Shown: positions 17,345-25,849, numbered from the stretch's first letter. The stretch is DNA of 64,000 nt from an uncultured Lachnospiraceae bacterium (GCA_947382625.1 CANDAG010000003.1:91751-155750); one strand, 5' to 3'. Notes: generated by a model not told the origin, from the sequence alone. Program-made: numbers and translations.

Positions 17345-19122
17345 GCAAGATCAAAGCAAGTTCCAGACAAAAGGAAACTCTTCTGAAGGTATTAAGATAC
17401 ATTAAGCCTTACCGCTTTTTGATGGGAGCCACGATTCTCATGGCGGTGATCTCTGTAGTGCTCACCCTTTACCTTCCCATTCTGACAGGAAATGCCGTTG
17501 ACTGGCTGATCTACATCGCCGACCCTTCTGCGTTGAACGTAAGCAGCCCCTGGCCGGCCCTGTTCTCTATCCTGAAGAAAATGGGAATCGTGATTCTGTT
17601 AACGGCCTTAAGTCAGTGGATCATGAACATCTGTAACAATAAGATCGTCTATAATGTCATCCAGGATATCCGCAAGCGCGCCTTCCGCAGACTGGAGGAG
17701 ATGCCTCTTAAATATCTGGACGCCCATTCCCATGGGGATATCGTGAGCCGTGTGGTTGCGGATGTGGATCAGTTTGCCGACGGCCTTTTGATCGGTTTCA
17801 CCCAGTTATTTACCGGCGTTATCACGATTCTGGGAACTCTGGGATTTATGCTTTCCGTCAATATCGGGATCACCGTGGTAGTGGTAGTCATCACTCCCGT
17901 ATCCCTGTTTGTGGCCAGCTTTATTGCCAGCAAGACCTACAGCATGTTTAAACTCCAGTCGGAAACCAGAGGGGAACAGACCTCCCTGATCAATGAAATG
18001 ATTGGCAATCAGAAGGTGGTACAATCCTTTAACAGAGAAGCACAGACTCTGGAGCAATTTGATGAGATCAACAGCAGACTGGAAAAGTATTCCCTGCGGG
18101 CAATCTTCTTTTCTTCTCTCACCAACCCCTGCACCCGGTTTGTAAACAGCCTTGTTTACACCGGCGTAGGCCTTACCGGAGCCCTGGCCGTATTAAGAGG
18201 CGGACTTTCCGTAGGACAGCTGACCTGCTTTCTCTCTTATGCAAACCAGTACACCAAACCCTTCAATGAAATTTCCGGGGTTATTACAGAGCTTCAAAAT
18301 GCGCTTGCCTGTGCCGCCAGGATTTTTGAACTGATCGAGGAAGAGCCTCAGATACCTGACAGTGCAGATGCAGTAGTCCTTAAGGATGTAGATGGAAAAG
18401 TCAATCTCTCGGATGTGTCCTTCTCCTACACCCCGGACAAGAAGCTGATTGAAAACCTGAACCTGAATGTAAAGCCCGGTCAGAGGATCGCCATCGTAGG
18501 ACCTACAGGCTGCGGCAAGACCACCATTATCAACCTGCTCATGCGCTTTTATGATGTGGATGGAGGAAGTATTGCAGTTGACGGTAATAACATCAAGGAT
18601 ATTACCCGCAAATCTCTGCGTACCTCCTACGGTATGGTTCTGCAGGATACCTGGTTAAAACGGGGTACCATCAAAGACAACATCATTGTAGGAAAACCGG
18701 ATGCTACTGAGGAAGAGATCATTAAGGCAGCAAAGGCATCCCACGCTCACAGCTTTATTAAGAGACTTCCTAACGGTTATGATACTGTAATCGGCGAGGA
18801 CGGCGGAAGCCTCTCAGGTGGTCAAAAGCAGCTTCTGTGTATTACCAGAGTTATGCTGAGTCTTCCTCCCATGCTGATCTTAGATGAAGCGACCTCCTCC
18901 ATCGATACCAGAACGGAGATCAGGATCCAAAAGGCCTTTGCCCTTATGATGGAAGGACGTACCAGCTTTATTGTGGCCCACAGGCTCTCCACCATTCAGA
19001 ATGCAGATGTGATCCTGGTGATGAAGGACGGGCATATTATTGAACAGGGAAATCATGAAGAGCTTATTGCAAAGAACGGATTTTATGCAAACCTTTATAA
19101 CAGTCAGTTTGCTATTGCATGA
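17341..19122 (+). CDS. ABC exporter half-transporter with catalytic ATP site (subunit B)
   Basis: A 593-residue partner of the preceding half-transporter, with six helices (about residues 20-320) and a complete ATPase domain: Walker A GPTGCGKTT, signature LSGGQKQ, Walker B LILDEATSSID with the catalytic Glu, and switch His in FIVAHRLST. The four-base overlap with subunit A and the complementary active-site residues support a heterodimer. It is the last gene of the degV-suf-ABC run and is followed by a strong terminator 49 bases later. Confidence 0.93.
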   Translation: MSKIKASSRQKETLLKVLRYIKPYRFLMGATILMAVISVVLTLYLPILTGNAVDWLIYIADPSALNVSSPWPALFSILKKMGIVILLTALSQWIMNICNNKIVYNVIQDIRKRAFRRLEEMPLKYLDAHSHGDIVSRVVADVDQFADGLLIGFTQLFTGVITILGTLGFMLSVNIGITVVVVVITPVSLFVASFIASKTYSMFKLQSETRGEQTSLINEMIGNQKVVQSFNREAQTLEQFDEINSRLEKYSLRAIFFSSLTNPCTRFVNSLVYTGVGLTGALAVLRGGLSVGQLTCFLSYANQYTKPFNEISGVITELQNALACAARIFELIEEEPQIPDSADAVVLKDVDGKVNLSDVSFSYTPDKKLIENLNLNVKPGQRIAIVGPTGCGKTTIINLLMRFYDVDGGSIAVDGNNIKDITRKSLRTSYGMVLQDTWLKRGTIKDNIIVGKPDATEEEIIKAAKASHAHSFIKRLPNGYDTVIGEDGGSLSGGQKQLLCITRVMLSLPPMLILDEATSSIDTRTEIRIQKAFALMMEGRTSFIVAHRLSTIQNADVILVMKDGHIIEQGNHEELIAKNGFYANLYNSQFAIA

Positions 19123-19170
19123 TTTTGTACAAACCTGGATAAACCTTAAATTTATTTATTTTCTTTTAAA

Positions 19171-19200
19171 AAGGCTTTCGGAGATTTTTCCGAAAGCCTT
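19171..19200. terminator. Strong bidirectional terminator
   Basis: AAGGCTTTCGG (19171-19181) pairs perfectly with CCGAAAGCCTT (19190-19200) around an eight-base loop rich in T. It is flanked by a T-containing tract on the plus side and TTTTAAAAG on the minus side, and lies between the convergent ABC exporter and Rpn genes. Confidence 0.85.
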
Positions 19201-19252
19201 AATTTTACTATTTTCCTGCTTTACAGCCGCAATATAAAATTTTTGTTCTATT

Positions 19253-20170
19253 TTATACGGTTTGTAAGCCAGCCATCTGTTCTACATCTTCCACGCTAAG
19301 ACCTGTATCTTCGGCAATTTCCTCAACCGTTTGCTTTCCTCTTTTTAACAACCTGAGTGCTGTTTCTCTTTGGTTTTGGCCAATGCCTTGATTTAAAATC
19401 TTTCTTGCACTTGTTTCAATCAATGCTCCGCTCATCATATCACCTATGCCTTTCTGCACATTTTTATATTTCTGCGCAATCTCTTTAATCACATCGTCAG
19501 ACAATTCTATAATCGTCCTCTTGTCAAATGCCCCGATTACTTCCTGCTGTTCCAGTTCATCCAGTCTTTCCAAGATAACCTGATACTCCGCTTTTAATTC
19601 TTCCAACTTCCGTCCATTACTATTATACTCCGGAAAACTGTTCTCATGTGAAAAAATATAAAACGGAAGCAACATCAGCAGACGTTTTTCGAAAATATCT
19701 TTAAGAGAATACTTCTGCATCTTCATAATCGGTATGTCATACTGTACCATCCCGCCCGGTGTAACGATAACGTATTTCATCTTATCCGGTGTCTTTTTGT
19801 AAGTCCGGAGATACAGAACAGCCGTATTAGGAAACGTCACCGTCAACGTTTCCTCCGTAACATCACCCTCATCTAGCGCTATCTGCGCATCATACTCAAA
19901 AAGCCTTATCGTTATCTTTCCATCTGGCAGGCTACTTTCACATTCGATGTGGTATTTCTTTGGTGTTTTTCCGAACACCGTAAAATTTGTGTCTGTAATG
20001 CGTTCCTTGTCCGCTTCGTCCTGCTGGTCTAGAAAATGCTCATTTTGAAAAAACCGTACCTCTTCTTCCCCTGTATATGTTTCCCTAAAAACCTCATTAA
20101 TTACGGGGATAACCAACTTTCGGCAGTCATTTAAGATTGTACGGAATACCCCATCATATATATTTGCCAT
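19253..20170 (-). CDS. Rpn-family (PD-(D/E)XK) nuclease
   Basis: A 305-residue protein of the Rpn/PDDEXK_2 family, often mis-named as a transposase. The N-terminal MANIYDGVFRTILND and the later DTNFTVFGKTPKKYHIECES give the Asp ... Glu-x-Glu pattern of the nuclease core (about residues 60-80). The C-terminal third contains a helical region and ends in a helix-turn-helix-like stretch (TVEEIAEDTGLSVEDVEQMAG), common in this family. Members promote recombination or act as defence or stress nucleases in E. coli; the role here is unknown. It stands alone between a terminator and a 347-base non-coding region. Confidence 0.85.
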   Translation of the reverse strand: MANIYDGVFRTILNDCRKLVIPVINEVFRETYTGEEEVRFFQNEHFLDQQDEADKERITDTNFTVFGKTPKKYHIECESSLPDGKITIRLFEYDAQIALDEGDVTEETLTVTFPNTAVLYLRTYKKTPDKMKYVIVTPGGMVQYDIPIMKMQKYSLKDIFEKRLLMLLPFYIFSHENSFPEYNSNGRKLEELKAEYQVILERLDELEQQEVIGAFDKRTIIELSDDVIKEIAQKYKNVQKGIGDMMSGALIETSARKILNQGIGQNQRETALRLLKRGKQTVEEIAEDTGLSVEDVEQMAGLQTV

Positions 20171-20375
20171 CCGTGATTCCTTTCTGTATTAGTGATTTCA
20201 TCATACCATTTTTGATGTATGAATTCAAGCATACCTGGCTGTTTGGCTGGGAGTATAATTGATATAAACTGCAAAAATCCCACCACTCTGCGCACACCTG
20301 ATATTCAGGACTATCTATAAGATTCCGGAAGGTGTCGTTTTCCTGTTACATTGTTTCCTATCTTCCGACATGATA
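20171..20375. other. Non-coding stretch with repeated 12-mer and palindromes
   Basis: No credible gene is seen here. TATAATTGATAT at 20254-20265 reappears inverted at 20373-20384, just before the regulatory palindrome of the XRE gene. Between them lie CCTGATATTCAGG, a 5-bp palindrome with a three-base centre, and ACACCT ... AGGTGT arms about 40 bases apart. These may belong to the control region of the downstream XRE gene. Confidence 0.4.
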
Positions 20376-20410
20376 TCAATTATATTTTAATTTATGTAAA
20401 ATATAATTGA
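20376..20410. promoter_or_regulatory. 14-bp perfect inverted repeat overlapping the XRE gene promoter
   Basis: TCAATTATATTTTA (20376-20389) is perfectly inverted as TAAAATATAATTGA (20397-20410) with a seven-base centre. The right arm covers the first four bases of the -35 element (TTGACA at 20407-20412). It is a likely operator, perhaps for the XRE protein itself. Confidence 0.55.
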
Positions 20411-20435
20411 CATATATTAAAATATATTGTATATT
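20407..20435 (+). promoter_or_regulatory. Sigma-A promoter of the XRE/membrane protein/CPBP module
   Basis: A perfect TTGACA (20407-20412) and TATATT (20430-20435) are separated by 17 bases. Transcription would start near 20442, about 75 bases before the XRE start codon. Confidence 0.8.
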
Positions 20436-20517
20436 ATTGATACAGTAAGAATAGAGAGAAGAAATCCCCGGGAATGTTATAATCTGAAATATCAATAATC
20501 TGCTCTGGAGGTGAATA

Positions 20518-20733
20518 TTGAAAAACAAAAAAATGAAAATCGCAAGAATAGAAAAGGATCTGTCCCAGGAACAGCTGGCAGATAAGATCGGTGTTACCAG
20601 GCAGACCATCAGCATGATAGAGGCAGGGAAGTTTAATCCCTCTCTGCAGCTTTGCATTTCCATATGCAAAGCCCTTGACAAAACGCTGAATGATCTGTTC
20701 TGGGAAACAGAGGAAACTGATCGTCAAGATTGA
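20518..20733 (+). CDS. XRE-family transcriptional regulator
   Basis: A 71-residue single-domain regulator. The helix-turn-helix is QEQLADKIGVTRQTISMIEAG (about residues 18-38), followed by the family tail PSLQLCISICKALDKTLNDLFW. It starts with TTG at 20518, six bases after GGAGG; an in-frame ATG at 20533 lacks a ribosome site. It is followed by a membrane protein and a CPBP protease. Similar small XRE-membrane protein-CPBP sets are common in Firmicutes. The inverted repeat over its own -35 suggests autoregulation (inference). Confidence 0.88.
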   Translation: MKNKKMKIARIEKDLSQEQLADKIGVTRQTISMIEAGKFNPSLQLCISICKALDKTLNDLFWETEETDRQD

Positions 20734-20809
20734 GCCAACATCTTTTATACAGTAAGGCATTTTGGCTATTTCAACTGTTGCAAAATCAAATACAGAAAGG
20801 ACATGGATA

Positions 20810-21325
20810 TTGACAATGAAACTAAAACGCAAATGGTTTGAAAAGAAAGTCGATGAACGGCAGGAAATGGATCTGCTGAAGGTGGAGCATTTTGGATTCT
20901 GGCTGATGTATTATATGCTGCTGGCCGCAATCCTTATCCAGACCATTATTTTGAACAAAGATTTTGAGGTGGCGGCAGGTGAGTGGATCATATTCATGTC
21001 TATCACCATTATCTCTCTGATCGGATGGATCAGAAAAGGCGTATGGGGCTATCACACAAGGAAAGTTCCCGGAATCCGCTCCTGCCTGCTGTACAGCATA
21101 CTTACTTCAATAGGTGTGGGAACTGTTTTCGGCCTGCTTTTTGCTTTCAAATGGAATAATACCAGCCCCAAAGGCATCGCAGTATATATTATTATGACGG
21201 TAGCTTCTCTGTTTGTAATTTCATGTCCGGCATTTTTACTTGCCGGAGCTCTTACAAAGCAAAGGGAAAAAAGACTGGCCGGACAGGATTTCGAAGAAGA
21301 TGACGATGATGAGGAGGAAATTTAA
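20810..21325 (+). CDS. Membrane protein next to XRE regulator (DUF6773-like)
   Basis: A membrane protein of about 171 residues with four predicted helices (around LLAAILIQTIIL, IIFMSITIISLIGWI, LLYSILTSIGVGTVFGLLFAF and IIMTVASLFVISCPAFLLAG) and a strikingly acidic C-terminus (a run of nine Asp/Glu). The charged N-terminus KKVDERQEMDLLKVEHFGFW resembles the family I know as DUF6773. Function is unknown. The TTG at 20810 sits eight bases after AGAAAGGA; the ATG at 20816, two codons later, is an equally possible start. The gene ends one base before the CPBP protease start. Confidence 0.72.
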   Translation: MTMKLKRKWFEKKVDERQEMDLLKVEHFGFWLMYYMLLAAILIQTIILNKDFEVAAGEWIIFMSITIISLIGWIRKGVWGYHTRKVPGIRSCLLYSILTSIGVGTVFGLLFAFKWNNTSPKGIAVYIIMTVASLFVISCPAFLLAGALTKQREKRLAGQDFEEDDDDEEEI

Positions 21326-21326
21326 G

Positions 21327-22316
21327 ATGAAATGGTCTCAAACCGAAAGTAAACAACTAAAAATCTTTGTACTTACAGCCTTTGGGCTTCCCATACTCAT
21401 GGGGATCCTGATGGGATTCAGCTATTATCAGGGCAACGATGTGTCCGCTTTTGCCAATGCACACATGTTTTACCCGGCGGCCGGCGTGATACTGGCTCTG
21501 CTCCTTACCAGAGAAAGGGAACAAAAGCTTCCTCTTAAATTTTACTTTGGCTTTTTGGCAGCGACCATTGTCATGATAGGAATGTGCATTGCCAGCCTCT
21601 TTGTTCCCTCCCTTCCCTGGGCCATGCTTTGCTCCTATCCCATTATAATCTTCAGTATCCTGTGCTTTATCTTGCTGCTGTGTGAAAAGAAGGAGTTACG
21701 CGCTTCCTATGGACTGAAATTTACCGGAAAGAAAAAAGCCAGATCATGGATGTATGTCCTTTTGTTCTTCTTCCTTTATCTCTTAAGGTTATTCATTGGC
21801 TGTGCGCTGGAAGGACAGATGAATGAGTTAACGGAGGTATTTACCGATCCCGCAACTTATTTTACAATGTTCATTTTGATCATTAACTTCTTTTTCTCCT
21901 ATACCGCATTCTTCGGAGAGGAATATGGATGGCGCTTTTTCTTTCAGCCCCTTCTGCAGAAACGGTTCGGCCTCAAAGCCGGGGTAATCCTGTTGGGCGT
22001 ATTCTGGGGTCTGTGGCATCTTCCTCTTAATATTTTCTTTTACAGCCCTGATACCTGGATCATCAGTGTTATCGTACAGATCATTACCTGTATCAGCTTT
22101 GCCATCTTCTTCGGCTATGGCTATGCTAAAACAGAGAATATATGGGTTCCTGTGATGATGCATTACATCAACAACAATATGATCGCAGTGGTAAGCGGCG
22201 CCGACGCCATCAGCGGCCAGGTGCTCCGGTGGGTTGACATTCCATTATGTGCTTTTTATAACCTGGTATTTATTGTATTCCTCTTTTCCAGGGTATACAA
22301 AAAGGAAACACAATGA
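21327..22316 (+). CDS. CPBP-family intramembrane metalloprotease
   Basis: A 329-residue protein with about eight membrane helices. The active-site motifs are complete: Glu198/Glu199 and Arg203 in GEEYGWR, FWGLWHLP with His231, and MMHYINNN with His279 and Asn283. These are the hallmarks of CPBP (Abi) proteases related to Rce1. Bacterial members process bacteriocin-like peptides, give self-immunity or have unknown roles. The ATG at 21327 follows GAGGAGG inside the end of the previous gene. The XRE-membrane protein-CPBP order suggests one transcription unit ending at the terminator at 22361-22394. Confidence 0.9.
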   Translation: MKWSQTESKQLKIFVLTAFGLPILMGILMGFSYYQGNDVSAFANAHMFYPAAGVILALLLTREREQKLPLKFYFGFLAATIVMIGMCIASLFVPSLPWAMLCSYPIIIFSILCFILLLCEKKELRASYGLKFTGKKKARSWMYVLLFFFLYLLRLFIGCALEGQMNELTEVFTDPATYFTMFILIINFFFSYTAFFGEEYGWRFFFQPLLQKRFGLKAGVILLGVFWGLWHLPLNIFFYSPDTWIISVIVQIITCISFAIFFGYGYAKTENIWVPVMMHYINNNMIAVVSGADAISGQVLRWVDIPLCAFYNLVFIVFLFSRVYKKETQ

Positions 22317-22324
22317 ATCAGACA

Positions 22325-22357
22325 CCGATATGTTTCGCGAATCGGCTTATCGATCAA
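22325..22357 (+). repeat. Small hairpin repeat, copy 1
   Basis: CCGAT (22325-22329) pairs with ATCGG (22341-22345) around ATGTTTCGCGA, followed by CTTATCGATCAA. It belongs to a dispersed family with a CACGCTTCGCGAA-type loop, variable stem and CTTATTGAT-type tail. It sits between the CPBP stop and the terminator. Confidence 0.5.
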
Positions 22358-22360
22358 CAA

Positions 22361-22394
22361 AGGGGCTTAATTCCTTTTCACGAATTAAGCCCCT
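22361..22394. terminator. Bidirectional terminator between CPBP and VanW-like genes
   Basis: AGGGGCTTAATTC (22361-22373) pairs perfectly with GAATTAAGCCCCT (22382-22394) around an eight-base loop. It lies between convergent genes. Confidence 0.8.
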
Positions 22395-22403
22395 GTCTTA
22401 TCA

Positions 22404-23246
22404 TTATGCATCCTGCTTCTGCACAAAGCTTACGGTCAACACGCCATCCTTTACTGTGGCGTTTATCACAATGGTGAAGTCAAATTGATTGGTAAAGGTC
22501 AAATCCTTATATCCTTCCACAATAGCCGAATCCAGCCCCTTCGGAACATAATCCACCGGAAGGGAATGAGCATATCTTTCGGTAGGAGTGATCCCTGCAA
22601 GAAGCATGGCCACATAAATCGTAGAGGAAACCTGACAGATCCCGCCGCCTACGCTCGAAACCACCCTTCCTCCGGCAAAGGAAGGCGCCACCACATAGCC
22701 GTTTGCAAGCGTCCTGCTGCCGATAGAATTGCTGAAGGAAAACTTTTCGCCGGGCGCGATCTCCATTCCGTTGATCATAGAAGCCGCCAGATTCACATTG
22801 ACAGCCCTGTCCTCTGTCACATCATAGGAAGTCGAATAGCTGGAAAGAATCCCCGCCTGGGGCTCTGTCCCTTTTTTATAAACGCCGCTTCTCCCTTCCT
22901 TCTGTCCGCAGGTAATATAGTGAATATAATAGCTGCTCAGATCCTTTACCCCATATACGGGAAGAAGATCAAGGTTGTTTAACATATAGGCCTTTACATG
23001 AAAGGAAGCGTTTCCGCTCCGCCCCTCTTTCATACCCACATTGATAAAATGCTCCAAAAGCGCTGTGGGATCATTTCCGAGAGTCTGTCTTAAGTCAGCG
23101 TAGGCATTATAATAATATTCAGCATCAAATACGGCAGAATAATCTGTCAATCTGTTTTCAGCTGCCCTCAGTGGCACAGGCAGGGCTGATACAACAAATA
23201 CAATCGTCAGAAGAAGGGCTAAGATTTTCTTTCCTTTGTTTATCAT
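22404..23246 (-). CDS. Secreted VanW-family protein
   Basis: A 280-residue secreted protein. A signal peptide covers about residues 1-27 (ends ALPVPLRAAEN). Two related modules of about 40 residues follow (FDAEYYYNAYADLR ... GMKEGRSGN, and FHVKAYMLNNLDLL ... GQKEGRSG), each ending in EGRSG. The C-terminal VanW domain (about residues 135-270) contains PGEKFSFSNSIG and GGGICQVSSTIY, the family signature. VanW domains are found in glycopeptide-resistance clusters and in many cell-wall proteins; their biochemical role is not settled. The two EGRSG modules may bind the cell wall. No van genes are nearby, so resistance is not implied. Confidence 0.88.
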   Translation of the reverse strand: MINKGKKILALLLTIVFVVSALPVPLRAAENRLTDYSAVFDAEYYYNAYADLRQTLGNDPTALLEHFINVGMKEGRSGNASFHVKAYMLNNLDLLPVYGVKDLSSYYIHYITCGQKEGRSGVYKKGTEPQAGILSSYSTSYDVTEDRAVNVNLAASMINGMEIAPGEKFSFSNSIGSRTLANGYVVAPSFAGGRVVSSVGGGICQVSSTIYVAMLLAGITPTERYAHSLPVDYVPKGLDSAIVEGYKDLTFTNQFDFTIVINATVKDGVLTVSFVQKQDA

Positions 23247-23295
23247 GATATTTTCCTTTCGTTAATAAATACTTAATAAATCCGGGCAGCACAAA

Positions 23296-23366
23296 AGCGG
23301 GTGATGGGAATCGAACCCACGTGTCCAGCTTGGAAGGCTGGTGTTCTACCATTGAACTACACCCGC
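23296..23366 (-). tRNA. tRNA-Gly (anticodon TCC)
   Basis: The minus strand folds into a complete 71-base cloverleaf. The acceptor stem GCGGGTG pairs with CACCCGC, the anticodon stem CCAGC/GCTGG carries the loop CTTCCAA (anticodon TCC), and the T arm contains GGTTCGATTCC. The discriminator base is T and the CCA end is not encoded. Confidence 0.96.
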
Positions 23367-23377
23367 AATATGTATCT

Positions 23378-23406
23378 ATTTTACAATCCCGGAATAAGGT
23401 TGTCAA
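23378..23406 (-). promoter_or_regulatory. Promoter of tRNA-Gly
   Basis: On the minus strand a perfect TTGACA and TAAAAT are 17 bases apart, ending 11 bases before the tRNA 5' end. Confidence 0.85.
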
Positions 23407-23432
23407 GAATATATTTTTATCGTTTTATTGAT

Positions 23433-24152
23433 CTACGCAAAAAATTCCTCCAGAAGGCTTTCCAGTTCCTCCTGATGCTGACTCATCACCGGCTGCAGGT
23501 TCTCCTCCAAAGGTGCCCCCTGTGTCTGCTTCTGTTCCTCCTGCTTTGATCCCTCCTTCGTCTCTAATTCCTTCAGAAGCTCCTTTCCATATTTTTCTCT
23601 CTTCTTTACCCCTTCCTCCATGGCATTTTCCTTTTCCGTTGCCAGACGGGGTGCCAGATAATTCTCCAGATAATCTGTCAGATTTATACGCAATACATCC
23701 TTTTTTTCCTGAAGATTGACCATCCCTGAAATAGAGAAATACAGATACATCCCCAGTATACTGATCAGATAATAGGGTATAATCTGAAATAAAGTACTCC
23801 CTGCTGCCAGCAAAAGGCACACGGAGAGGCCTGTGATCAGTACGGAAAGCATCATCAGCTGTCCGGAAATGTGATTTAACCACGACAGCTTTATTCCTGC
23901 AGCGCTGGTCTTTTGAAGAAACCTGTCCACAAATACCCCTGTGTTGACCATTTTTCCGTTCAGCTTGTAATAACCGGCATATTTTTCCTTGCATTGATTT
24001 AACTGCTTATTTTTTGTCTCAGCCATATGATCTGAAGCAGAAATCATCCGGTGATAGATCACACCGGAGATGATCTGGCATATAATACTGAACAGCAGGG
24101 AAAATAATATCAAACCTGTAAGTGTTTTGTGTTCGATCAATATTGTAAGCAT
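23433..24152 (-). CDS. Hypothetical membrane protein with coiled, Glu-rich tail
   Basis: A 239-residue protein I do not recognise. It has one N-terminal helix (about residues 12-32), a soluble Lys-rich stretch, two further helices (about 97-140) and a highly charged C-terminal half rich in Glu, Lys and Gln (KKREKYGKELLKELETK onward) likely to form a coiled coil in the cytoplasm. It stands alone, between tRNA-Gly and the divergent TSCPD gene. It looks like a lineage-specific conserved membrane protein; no function can be given. An alternative frame over the same region (23425-23994) is poorer in composition and lacks helices. Confidence 0.7.
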   Translation of the reverse strand: MLTILIEHKTLTGLILFSLLFSIICQIISGVIYHRMISASDHMAETKNKQLNQCKEKYAGYYKLNGKMVNTGVFVDRFLQKTSAAGIKLSWLNHISGQLMMLSVLITGLSVCLLLAAGSTLFQIIPYYLISILGMYLYFSISGMVNLQEKKDVLRINLTDYLENYLAPRLATEKENAMEEGVKKREKYGKELLKELETKEGSKQEEQKQTQGAPLEENLQPVMSQHQEELESLLEEFFA

Positions 24153-24267
24153 AATTCCTCCTTTTAAACCTGGTTCCTTCTTACATTATAATAAAATGAG
24201 ATTTTTCCCTCAATAATTCAGGGGCTGTAAGTCCCCGTCATTTTTCAACAAAAATGCCGTTTTATGC

Positions 24268-24296
24268 TGGAAAGCGCAATTATTTTCTGCTATACT
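24268..24296 (+). promoter_or_regulatory. Promoter of the TSCPD gene
   Basis: TGGAAA (24268-24273) and TATACT (24291-24296) are 17 bases apart, with an extended -10 TGC directly upstream. The -35 is weak. Confidence 0.55.
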
Positions 24297-24342
24297 TATT
24301 TTCTATAGAAGAAACAGACTACAGAAAGGTACGAGGAATATT

Positions 24343-24591
24343 ATGACATATCAGACAAAAGGCACTTGCTCAACTTCCATCGACGTAGAAGTTGAAAACG
24401 GAAAGATTAAATTTGTTCAGTTTTTTGGAGGATGCAACGGCAATCTGAAAGGGATTTCCAGTCTTGTTACAGGCATGGAGATAGACGATGCCATTTCTAA
24501 ACTAAAAGGGATCCGCTGCGGATTTAAACCTACCTCCTGTCCTGACCAGCTTGCACATGCTCTTGAACAGATCAAAGAAGGAAATTGCTAA
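24343..24591 (+). CDS. TSCPD domain protein (TIGR03905 family)
   Basis: An 82-residue protein that ends in the TSCPDQLAHAL motif after the family segment FFGGCNGNLKGISSLVTGM. The domain also occurs at the C-terminus of some ribonucleotide reductases, where its Cys are thought to bind metal; four Cys are present here in addition to the C-terminal one (Cys9, Cys30, Cys59, Cys66). The stand-alone version has no established role. GGTACGAGGA precedes the ATG. MurG follows 42 bases downstream on the same strand. Confidence 0.88.
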   Translation: MTYQTKGTCSTSIDVEVENGKIKFVQFFGGCNGNLKGISSLVTGMEIDDAISKLKGIRCGFKPTSCPDQLAHALEQIKEGNC

Positions 24592-24633
24592 TCTTTTGCT
24601 TGCAATAATTGCTAAATGGGAGGCTTCTCTTAT

Positions 24634-25722
24634 ATGAGCGACATTCAAAAAGTCAAAAAAATAGTTCTCACCGGCGGCGGGACAGCAGGGCATGTAACTC
24701 CTAATATTGCCCTGATCCCCTACCTTAAGGAATCCGGTTATGAAATTTCATACATCGGCTCCTATGAAGGCATCGAGAAAAGACTAATCATCGATTTTGA
24801 CATCCCCTACTATGGAATCGCTACCGGCAAATTCAGGCGTTATCTGGATCTTAAGAATCTCACGGATCCATTTAGGGTGATCAAAGGGTATGGCGAGGCC
24901 AAAAAGATACTGAAAAACATTCGGCCGGATGTAGTATTTTCAAAGGGCGGATTTGTCAGTGTCCCGGTAGTCCGCGCGGCGGCGGCTTTGCATATTCCCT
25001 GCATCATCCACGAATCCGATATGACTCCGGGACTTGCCAACAAGCTCTGTATCCCTGTGGCTAACAAGGTATGCTGCAATTTTCCCGAAACCATTTCCAT
25101 GCTTCCGGAGGATAAGGCCGTACTGACAGGATCCCCGATCCGTGAAGAACTCACAAAGGGCGATAAAATCGCTGCCTTAAATATGTGCGGCTTTACAGCC
25201 AACAAACCGGTCATCATGGTATTCGGCGGAAGCTTAGGAGCCGCATCGGTGAATGAGGCTGTGAGAAAAGCTCTCCCTTCTCTTCTGACGGATTTTCAGG
25301 TGGTTCATATCTGCGGGAAGGACAAAGTTGACGAAACACTTTTGAAGCAGGAAGGCTATGTTCAATTCGAATATGTAAAGGCTGAACTGAAGGATTTGTT
25401 TGCTATGGCCGACGTGGTGATTTCCCGTGCAGGCGCCAATTCCATCTGTGAGCTTTTAGCCCTCAAAAAACCGAATCTTCTGATCCCCTTATCTGCAGGA
25501 AGCAGCCGTGGCGATCAGATCCTGAATGCAAAATCCTTTGAATCCCAGGGATTTTCCATGGTGATCGATGATGATTCCCTTACCCCGGAGCTTTTGGCTG
25601 AAAAGGCAATCGAGCTTTATTTTACAAGACAGACCTATATTGATGCTATGGGCAGAAGCAACCAGTTCGGTTCCATCAAGACCATCATGAAGCTGATTGA
25701 ATCGGAAGTGAACAATTCTTAA
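24634..25722 (+). CDS. murG: MurG: UDP-GlcNAc transferase making lipid II
   Basis: A 362-residue GT28-family glycosyltransferase. The N-terminal TGGGTAGHVTPNIALIP loop binds the lipid substrate, FSKGGFVSVP follows near residue 100, and the C-terminal UDP-GlcNAc site includes GGSLGAASVNE near 200 and SRAGANSICELLALKKPNLLIP near 260. It adds GlcNAc to lipid I at the inner face of the membrane to give lipid II. The start is set at 24634 because GGGAGG (24618-24623) sits ten bases upstream; an ATG at 24616 overlaps this ribosome site. Here murG lies outside a division/cell-wall cluster, next to a TSCPD gene, so it may be a second copy or the only, relocated one. Confidence 0.93.
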   Translation: MSDIQKVKKIVLTGGGTAGHVTPNIALIPYLKESGYEISYIGSYEGIEKRLIIDFDIPYYGIATGKFRRYLDLKNLTDPFRVIKGYGEAKKILKNIRPDVVFSKGGFVSVPVVRAAAALHIPCIIHESDMTPGLANKLCIPVANKVCCNFPETISMLPEDKAVLTGSPIREELTKGDKIAALNMCGFTANKPVIMVFGGSLGAASVNEAVRKALPSLLTDFQVVHICGKDKVDETLLKQEGYVQFEYVKAELKDLFAMADVVISRAGANSICELLALKKPNLLIPLSAGSSRGDQILNAKSFESQGFSMVIDDDSLTPELLAEKAIELYFTRQTYIDAMGRSNQFGSIKTIMKLIESEVNNS

Positions 25723-25849
25723 GACAGCTTATTGATTAAAATCAAATGTCATATTGTGTTGCAAATTACAATGTAATGATTTAGAATTAATACTACCAAA
25801 TATGGAAATAGTTGGAATTCATCATTCAAAATGCAGGAACATAAATAAA

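Noticed and set aside
19253-20170. Transposase
   Set aside because: Rpn-family proteins are often labelled transposase, but no terminal repeats or duplications flank the gene and the motif is a PD-(D/E)XK nuclease.
22404-23246. Vancomycin resistance gene
   Set aside because: The VanW domain alone does not imply resistance; no vanH/A/X or regulator genes are nearby.
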